Below are positions 57,853-64,000 of a DNA stretch of 64,000 nucleotides, in pieces. The stretch covers positions 1,395,059-1,459,058 of the forward strand of contig OX439012.1 in the NCBI GenBank assembly GCA_949316495.1, read 5' to 3'. The notes beneath the pieces were generated by a model. The model saw only the letters and a list, made by a program, of their open reading frames with translations. It was not told the origin of the DNA and made no database searches. The stretch is from Amphiduros pacificus. Lineage: Eukaryota > Annelida > Polychaeta > Phyllodocida > Hesionidae. Both the position numbers and the translations under genes were made by a program. Each line of letters starts with the position of its first letter. The stretch's first letter is position 1.

Positions 57853-59670
57853 TTAATATGATTATAATATATATAATATGATTAATAATGCTTATGATAT
57901 GAATGTAATATAATATTAATAATATAATTATGATTATCATTAAATTACAAACACAAACAATGGATATTTGGTCCTCTCTGAATGCACCCAGGCAAGCAAT
58001 GGACACAAGAAAATAATTTCAAACTTTAAGATATAAGTCTGTGACCCTGACCATGATTTCCATTGGAGACCACCGTGAAGTTCCCCAGTACATGGCCCAG
58101 CCCTGGTTGATGACGTGGGTAAACGCTCGCACAATCTCTGCAATAAACCAACTCTCATTACTCACAAGAACAAACAGATGCAGAATCTATCCAAGAGATA
58201 ATCATTGCAAAGATAGCAAATCTATACGAGTCATTAACAGTGACAAGTATACGAGTCATTAACAGTGACAAGGATACAAGTCATTAACAGTGACAAGTAT
58301 ATGAGTCATTAACAGTGACAAGTATACGAGTCATTAACAGTGACAAGTATACAAGTCATTAACAGTGACAAGTATACGAGTCATTAACAGTGACAAGTAT
58401 ACGAGTCATTAACAGTGACAAGTATACGAGTCATTAACAGTGACAAGGATACAAGTCATTAACAGTGACAAGTATATGAGTCATTAACAGTGACAAGTAT
58501 ACGAGTCATTAACAGTGACAAGGATACAAGTCATTAACAGTGACAAGTATATGAGTCATTAACAGTGACAAGTATACGAGTCATTAACAGTGACAAGTAT
58601 ACAAGTCATTAACAGTGACAAGTATACGAGTCATTAACAGTGACAAATATACAAGTCATTAACAGTGACAAGTATACGAGTCATTAACAGTGACAAGGAT
58701 ACAAGTCATTAACAGTGACAAGTATATGAGTCATTAACAGTGACAAGTATACGAGTCATTAACAGTGACAAGGATACAAGTCATTAACAGTGACAAGTAT
58801 ACGAGTCATTAACAGTGACAAGTATACGAGTCATTAACAGTGACAAGTATACGAGTCATTAACAGTGACAAGTATACGAGACAAGTATACAAGTCATTAA
58901 CAGTGCAACTTTAACCCCTGAGAGGGTAAATAATATCAACTTCAACACTTGAAGGTAGGACAGTTAAAAATGTGTTATTTTCATCACATGATCCCATATG
59001 AATTTTGTATGGATTATTTTCTATATGACATCAGTTGAGCCACTTTTTTTATATTTAGTTAAAACTAGTTGAAGAATATTGCATTCTGAGAGACATAGTT
59101 TCCACATATAAGGTTTGCTTGTGGTGCGGCAACTACTTGGGTTATGTGGGTCACCCACTGATTTTCACAAGGTTTAATTTAATTTTAAAGTTCAAATGAC
59201 ATTGTTAAATCCAATACAAGCCAGGTGTATTCGAATGTCAATGAAATGGTAACTGTTGCACTTGAGTATCATATTAAATGGTCAAATTGAATAATCACGC
59301 AAACAAGTTTCTTCGATGACAAAAAAAAGAGGAAAATTCAATACCCATTTTCACCTGGTCATTTCAGTGGTTATTGTAAGTAGACGATTTATTACCTTCC
59401 ATTGGTGTGTGAGGATCAGGTTTATTGGCAAATACAATGTCAACATATTCCACCTGGAGACGCTCCAGCGATCCCTTCAAACCTGCCATATAAAACAAAA
59501 AACTTAGCTTGAGATATCTTAGATGCATGAAACAGAAGGATTCTTTGTTGTTGTTTTTTATATATATATATTCTACAGGATCAGAAAGAAAGTAAGGATT
59601 AAGAGATTAAGAGATTAAGATCTCACCTTCTATAATGTGTTTCCTGGATAATCCCTTCTCTGTCTCAGCT
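50077..59670 (-). CDS. KCNAB: Voltage-gated potassium channel beta subunit (C-terminal part; 5' exons beyond window)
   Basis: This cytoplasmic aldo-keto-reductase-fold subunit binds the Kv1 T1 domain and tunes inactivation and trafficking. Exons: 59627-59670, 59396-59482, 58052-58137, 57400-57520, then 57121-57215 or 54849-54943 (mutually exclusive), 52906-53026, 51380-51468, 50543-50631, and 50080 into the stop (50077-50079). They give ~244 residues, the length of human Kv-beta2 from its KAETERG segment to the end. Matches in order include [33 protein letters not shown] (its Asn is probably the catalytic one), [60 protein letters not shown] and [12 protein letters not shown]. The C-terminus [12 protein letters not shown] aligns with human NKPYSKKDYRS, so the TGA is at the family's normal end. 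All phases agree. The paralogue number is not assigned. The start lies past 64000. Confidence 0.94.
50205..50579. repeat. 49-bp array copied from the 3' end and splice donor of a KCNAB exon
   Basis: The units repeat every 49 bp (50292, 50341, 50390, 50439, 50488, 50537) with older, degenerate copies to ~50205. The 50537 unit is the real junction: 37 nt of exon 50543-50631 plus its gtatgtaggtc donor. Each copy keeps the AG|GTATGT donor, giving about six extra donors in the intron. Confidence 0.88.
50860..51240. repeat. Degenerate repeats with a ggtcaaggtcac motif
   Basis: About three poorly conserved units of ~130 bp end in versions of gaccttgatgtaggtcaagg. They resemble the core repeats of the 6862-8132 element but have no recognisable ends. 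They lie in a KCNAB intron. Confidence 0.4.
51815..52455. repeat. 31-bp minisatellite, ~20 copies
   Basis: The unit contains gagtatattcagaatccatg and agtatattgct. It lies in the KCNAB intron between exons 52906-53026 and 51380-51468. It contains no exon sequence. Confidence 0.92.
52703..52966. repeat. 89-bp triplication of a KCNAB exon 3' end and donor
   Basis: The last ~60 nt of exon 52906-53026, with its donor and ~29 nt of intron, is present three times. The exon-like ends are at 52728, 52817 and 52906, exactly 89 bp apart. Only the 52906 copy is attached to the full exon. Both decoys keep ctatag|gtaacaac. Using a decoy would add 89 or 178 nt and shift the frame. Confidence 0.88.
53600..54895. 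repeat. 42/43-bp array (~30 units) copied from the end of KCNAB exon B and its donor
   Basis: The units carry, on the minus strand, cgaaacttcccgagctaatg then tcaag|gtatgt, which is the last part of exon 54849-54943 (residues ...PETSRANVK) and its 5' splice site. Units are 42 bp (ccctacata and ccctcacata forms) or 43 bp (ccttcacata and cctccacata forms). The frame is therefore kept by some and lost by others. The first unit after the exon is 43 bp, so only the proximal donor gives an intact frame directly. Confidence 0.9.
54849..54943 (-). CDS. KCNAB: KCNAB mutually exclusive exon B (95 nt)
   Basis: Encodes [18 protein letters not shown] then [13 protein letters not shown]. The acceptor is gtaaag (54944-54949) and the donor gtatgt. 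Length and phases are identical to exon A (57121-57215). The MTWSPLACG core is shared, but the loop after GKY differs ([13 protein letters not shown] against [13 protein letters not shown]). Exon B is less like vertebrate Kv-beta (DSGIPPYSRASLK) than exon A is. Confidence 0.85.
55330..55620. repeat. Degenerate acaaatacaa-type repeat
   Basis: Irregular repeats of ggataaatacaacaaatac lie between KCNAB exons B and A. The open frames in both directions (NTTNTIN and its antisense) are low-complexity artefacts. Confidence 0.75.
57121..57215 (-). CDS. KCNAB: KCNAB mutually exclusive exon A (95 nt)
   Basis: Encodes [18 protein letters not shown] then [13 protein letters not shown], close to vertebrate Kv-beta. 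The acceptor is ttgcag (57216-57221) and the donor gtcagt. Because 95 is not a multiple of three and both exons have the same phases, including both or neither would break the frame. The pair must therefore be used one at a time. Confidence 0.88.
57715..57855. repeat. TTA/TAG trinucleotide microsatellite
   Basis: A (tta/tag)n tract with a long pure tag run at about 57782-57850. The poly-Ser and poly-Leu frames are artefacts. It lies in the KCNAB intron between 57520 and 58052. Confidence 0.95.
58224..58908. repeat. 25-bp minisatellite, ~27 copies
   Basis: The unit contains agtcattaacagtgacaagt followed by atacg, with ggatacaa and tatatg variants. It lies in the KCNAB intron between exons 59396-59482 and 58052-58137. 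Confidence 0.95.
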
Positions 59671-59737
59671 CTATAATGCAAATGAGAATAGGGATTAGAG
59701 GAGGAGGATAATCCCATTGTTACCCTGAGATTACCAT

Positions 59738-62700
59738 ACAGCACCTAATGCACCTAATGCATCTAATGCTTTCCTACCATACAGCACCACCCAGCATCTA
59801 ATGCTTTCCTACCATACAGCACCACCCAGCATCTAATGCTTTCCTACCATACAGCACCACCCAGCATCTAATGCTTTCCTACCATACAGCACTGCCCAGC
59901 ATCTAATGCTTTCCTACCATACAGCACCACCCAGCATCTAATGCTTTCCTACCATACAGCACCACCCAGCATCTAATACTTTCCTACCATACAGCACCAC
60001 CCAGCATCTAATACTTTCCTACCATACAGCACCACCCAGCATCTAATGCTTTCCTACCATACAGCACCACCCAGCATCTAATACTTTCCTACCATACAGC
60101 ACCACCATACAGCACCACCCAGCATCTAATGCTTTCCTACCATACAGCACCACCCAGCATCTAATGCTTTCCTACCATACAGCACCACCATACAGCACCG
60201 CCCAGCATCTAATGCTTTCCTACCATACAGCACCACCCAGCATCTAATGCTTTCCTACCATACAGCACCACCATACAGCACCACCCAGCATCTAATGCTT
60301 TCCTACCATACAGCACCACCCAGCATCTAATGCTTTCCCACCATACAGCACCACCATACAGCACCACCCAGCATCTAATGCTTTCCTACCATACAGCACC
60401 ACCCAGCATCTAATGCTTTCCTACCATACAGCACCACCCAGCATCTAATGCTTTCCTACCATACAGCACCACCCAGCATCTAATGCTTTCCTACCATACA
60501 GCACCACCATACAGCACCGCCAAGCATCTAATGCTTTCCTACCATACAGCACCACCCAGCATCTAATGCTTTCCTACCATACAGCACCACCCAGCATCTA
60601 ATGCTTTCCTACCATACAGCACCACCCAGCATCTAATGCTTTCCTACCATACAGCACCACCATACAGCACCGCCAAGCATCTAATGCTTTCCTACCATAC
60701 AGCACCACCCAGCATCTAATGCTTTCCTACCATACAGCACCACCCAGCATCTAATGCTTTCCTACCATACAGCACCACCCAGCATCTAATGCTTTCCTAC
60801 CATACAGCACCACCCAGCATCTAATGCTTTCCTACCATACAGCACCGCCATACAGCACCACCCAGCATCTAATGCTTTCCTACCATACAGCACCGCCATA
60901 CAGCACCACCCAGCATCTAATGCTTTCCTACCATACAGCACCGCCATACAGCACCACCCAGCATCTAATGCTTTCCTACCATACAGCACCACCCAGCATC
61001 TAATGCTTTCCTACCATACAGCACCGCCATACAGCACCACCCAGCATCTAATGCTTTCCTACCATACAGCACCACCCAGCATCTAATGCTTTCCTACCAT
61101 ACAGCACCGCCCAGCATCTAATGCTTTCCTACCATACAGCAACACCATACAGCACCACCCAGCATCTAATGCTTTCCTACCATACAGCACCACCCAGCAT
61201 CTAATGCTTTCCTACCATACAGCACCACCCAGCATCTAATGCTTTCCTACCATACAGCACCACCCAGCATCTAATGCTTTCCTACCATACAGCACCACCA
61301 TACAGCACCACCCAGCATCTAATGCTTTCCTACCATACAGCACCGCCCAGCATCTAATGCTTTCCTACCATACAGCACCACCCAGCATCTAATGCTTTCC
61401 TACCATACAGCACCGCCCAGCATCTAATGCTTTCCTACCATACAGCACCACCCAGCATCTAATGCTTTCCTACCATACAGCACCGCCATACAGCACCACC
61501 CAGCATCTAATGCTTTCCTACCATACAGCACCGCCATACAGCACCACCCAGCATCTAATGCTTTCCTACCATACAGCACCACCCAGCATCTAATGCTTTC
61601 CTACCATACAGCACCGCCATACAGCACCACCCAGCATCTAATGCTTTCCTACCATACAGCACCACCCAGCATCTAATGCTTTCCTACCATACAGCACCGC
61701 CCAGCATCTAATGCTTTCCTACCATACAGCAACACCATACAGCACCACCCAGCATCTAATGCTTTCCTACCATACAGCACCACCCAGCATCTAATGCTTT
61801 CCTACCATACAGCACCACCCAGCATCTAATGCTTTCCTACCATACAGCACCACCCAGCATCTAATGCTTTCCTACCATACAGCACCACCATACAGCACCA
61901 CCCAGCATCTAATGCTTTCCTACCATACAGCACCGCCCAGCATCTAATGCTTTCCTACCATACAGCACCACCCAGCATCTAATGCTTTCCTACCATACAG
62001 CACCGCCCAGCATCTAATGCTTTCCTACCATACAGCACCACCCAGCATCTAATGCTTTCCTACCATACAGCACCACCATACAGCACCGCCCAGCATCTAA
62101 TGCTTTCCTACCATACAGCACCACCCAGCATCTAATGCTTTCCTACCATACAGCACCACCCAGCATCTAATGCTTTCCTACCATACAGCACCGCCCAGCA
62201 TCTAATGCTTTCCTACCATACAGCACCACCATACAGCACCACCCAGCATCTAATGCTTTCCTACCATACAGCACCACCCAGCATCTAATGCTTTCCTACC
62301 ATACAGCACCACCATACAGCACCACCCAGCATCTAATGCTTTCCTACCATACAGCACCGCCCAGCATCTAATGCTTTCCTACCATACAGCACCACCATAC
62401 AGCACCGCCCAGCATCTAATGCTTTCCTACCATACAGCACCACCCAGCATCTAATGCTTTCCTACCATACAGCACCACCCAGCATCTAATGCTTTCCTAC
62501 CATACAGCACCGCCCAGCATCTAATGCTTTCCTACCATACAGCACCACCATACAGCACCACCCAGCATCTAATGCTTTCCTACCATACAGCACCACCCAG
62601 CATCTAATGCTTTCCTACCATACAGCACCACCATACAGCACCACCCAGCATCTAATGCTTTCCTACCATACAGCACCACCCAGCATCTAATGCTTTCCTA

Positions 62701-64000
62701 CAACATAGCACCACCCAGCATCTAATGCTTTCCTACCATACAGCACCACCCAGCATCTAATGCTTTCCTACCATACAGCATCACCCAGCATCTAATGCTT
62801 TCCTACCATACAGCACCACCCAGCATCTAATGCTTTCCTACCATACAGCACCACCCAGCATCTAATGCTTTCCTACCATACAGCATCACCCAGCATCTAA
62901 TGCTTTCCTACCATACAGCACCACCCAGCATCTAATGCTTTCCTACCATACAGCATCACCCAGCATCTAATGCTTTCCTACCATACAGCACCGCCATACA
63001 GCACCACCATACAGCACCACCCAGCATCTAATGCTTTCCCACCATACAGCACCACCCAGCATCTAATGCTTTCCTACCATACAGCACCACCATACAGCAC
63101 CACCCAGCATCTAATGCTTTCCTACCATACAGCACCACCATACAGCACCGCCCAGCATCTAATGCTTTCCTACCATACAGCACCACCATACAGCACCACC
63201 CAGCATCTAATGCTTTCCTACCATACAGCACCACCCAGCATCTAATGCTTTCCTACCATACAGCATCACCCAGCATCTAATGCTTTCCTACCATACAGCA
63301 CCACCATACAGCACCACCCAGCATCTAATGCTTTCCTACCATACAGCACCACCATACAGCACCGCCCAGCATCTAATGCTTTCCTACCATACAGCACCAC
63401 CATACAGCACCACCCAGCATCTAATGCTTTCCTACCATACAGCACCACCCAGCATCTAATGCTTTCCTACCATACAGCACCACCCAGCATCTAATGCTTT
63501 CCTACCATACAGCACCACCCAGCATCTAATGCTTTCCTACCATACAGCACCGCCCAGCATCTAATGCTTTCCTACCATACAGCACCACCATACAGCACCG
63601 CCCAGCATCTAATGCTTTCCTACCATACAGCACCACCATACAGCACCACCCAGCATCTAATGCTTTCCTACCATACAGCACCACCCAGCATCTAATGCTT
63701 TCCTACCATACAGCACCACCCAGCATCTAATGCTTTCCTACCATACAGCACCACCCAGCATCTAATGCTTTCCTACCATACAGCACCACCCAGCATCTAA
63801 TGCTTTCCTACCATACAGCACCACCCAGCATCTAATGCTTTCCTACCATACAGCACCACCATACAGCACCACCATACAGCACCACCATACAGCACCACCA
63901 TACAGCACCACCATACAGCACCACCATACAGCACCACCATACAGCACCACCATACAGCACCACCATACAGCACCACCCAGCATCTAATGCTTTCCTACCA
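59738..64000. repeat. 35-bp satellite array with 14-bp inserts, continuing past the window
   Basis: The unit contains cagcatctaatgctttccta and ccatacagcaccacc. Many units carry an extra ccatacagcacca, which becomes a pure tandem run at about 63850-63975. Higher-order copies are seen: a block near 61020-61460 recurs near 61610-62040, about 590 bp apart. It fills the intron upstream of KCNAB exon 59627-59670. The right end is not reached. Confidence 0.97.

Overview
This window looks like nuclear DNA of a marine invertebrate, most likely a mollusc. Genes have many short exons with GT-AG introns, the proteins are typical of animals, and the DNA is AT-rich. It carries tRNA-derived SINEs, a pearl/DINE-like element and a pair of MITEs, and an unusual density of minisatellites. 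No bacterial, viral or organellar gene was seen. The species call is inference from repeat style, not from a diagnostic gene.

Layout. (1) 3169-23444, minus strand: a complete 29-exon ABC transporter gene of the ABCC4/MRP4 type. My exon chain gives 4008 coding bases (1335 residues) with every phase matching. (2) 24.8-34.4 kb: intergenic DNA, mostly one 8.7-kb array of a 22-bp satellite. (3) 35522-41189, minus: a four-exon gene for a 547-residue single-pass membrane protein with a signal peptide and four thrombospondin type-1 domains. One copy of a PIF/Harbinger-like MITE lies in its first intron and a second copy just upstream. (4) 43630-43857, plus: ANAPC13, the small subunit of the anaphase-promoting complex. 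(5) 43.9-49.1 kb: intergenic DNA with several minisatellites. (6) 50077-59670, minus, continuing past the right edge: the C-terminal ~244 residues of a voltage-gated potassium channel beta subunit (KCNAB, aldo-keto reductase fold). (7) 59.7-64.0 kb: a 35-bp satellite array filling the next upstream KCNAB intron and running off the window.

The KCNAB gene is the most interesting part. Its stop codon sits in the strong readthrough context TGA-CTA-G. The same frame then stays open for 54 codons of Ser/Thr/Ala/Pro-rich sequence and ends in Cys-Val-Leu-Gln, a CaaX-type prenylation motif. This predicts a minor, membrane-anchored beta subunit made by readthrough. The gene also has a pair of 95-nt mutually exclusive exons (54849-54943 and 57121-57215). 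In three separate exons the 3' end together with its 5' splice site has been tandemly copied into the following intron (about 30, 6 and 2 extra copies). I have not seen this pattern described.

The genes have unrelated jobs (efflux transport, cell-surface adhesion or signalling, cell cycle, ion-channel regulation). I see no operon-like logic; they are simply neighbours.
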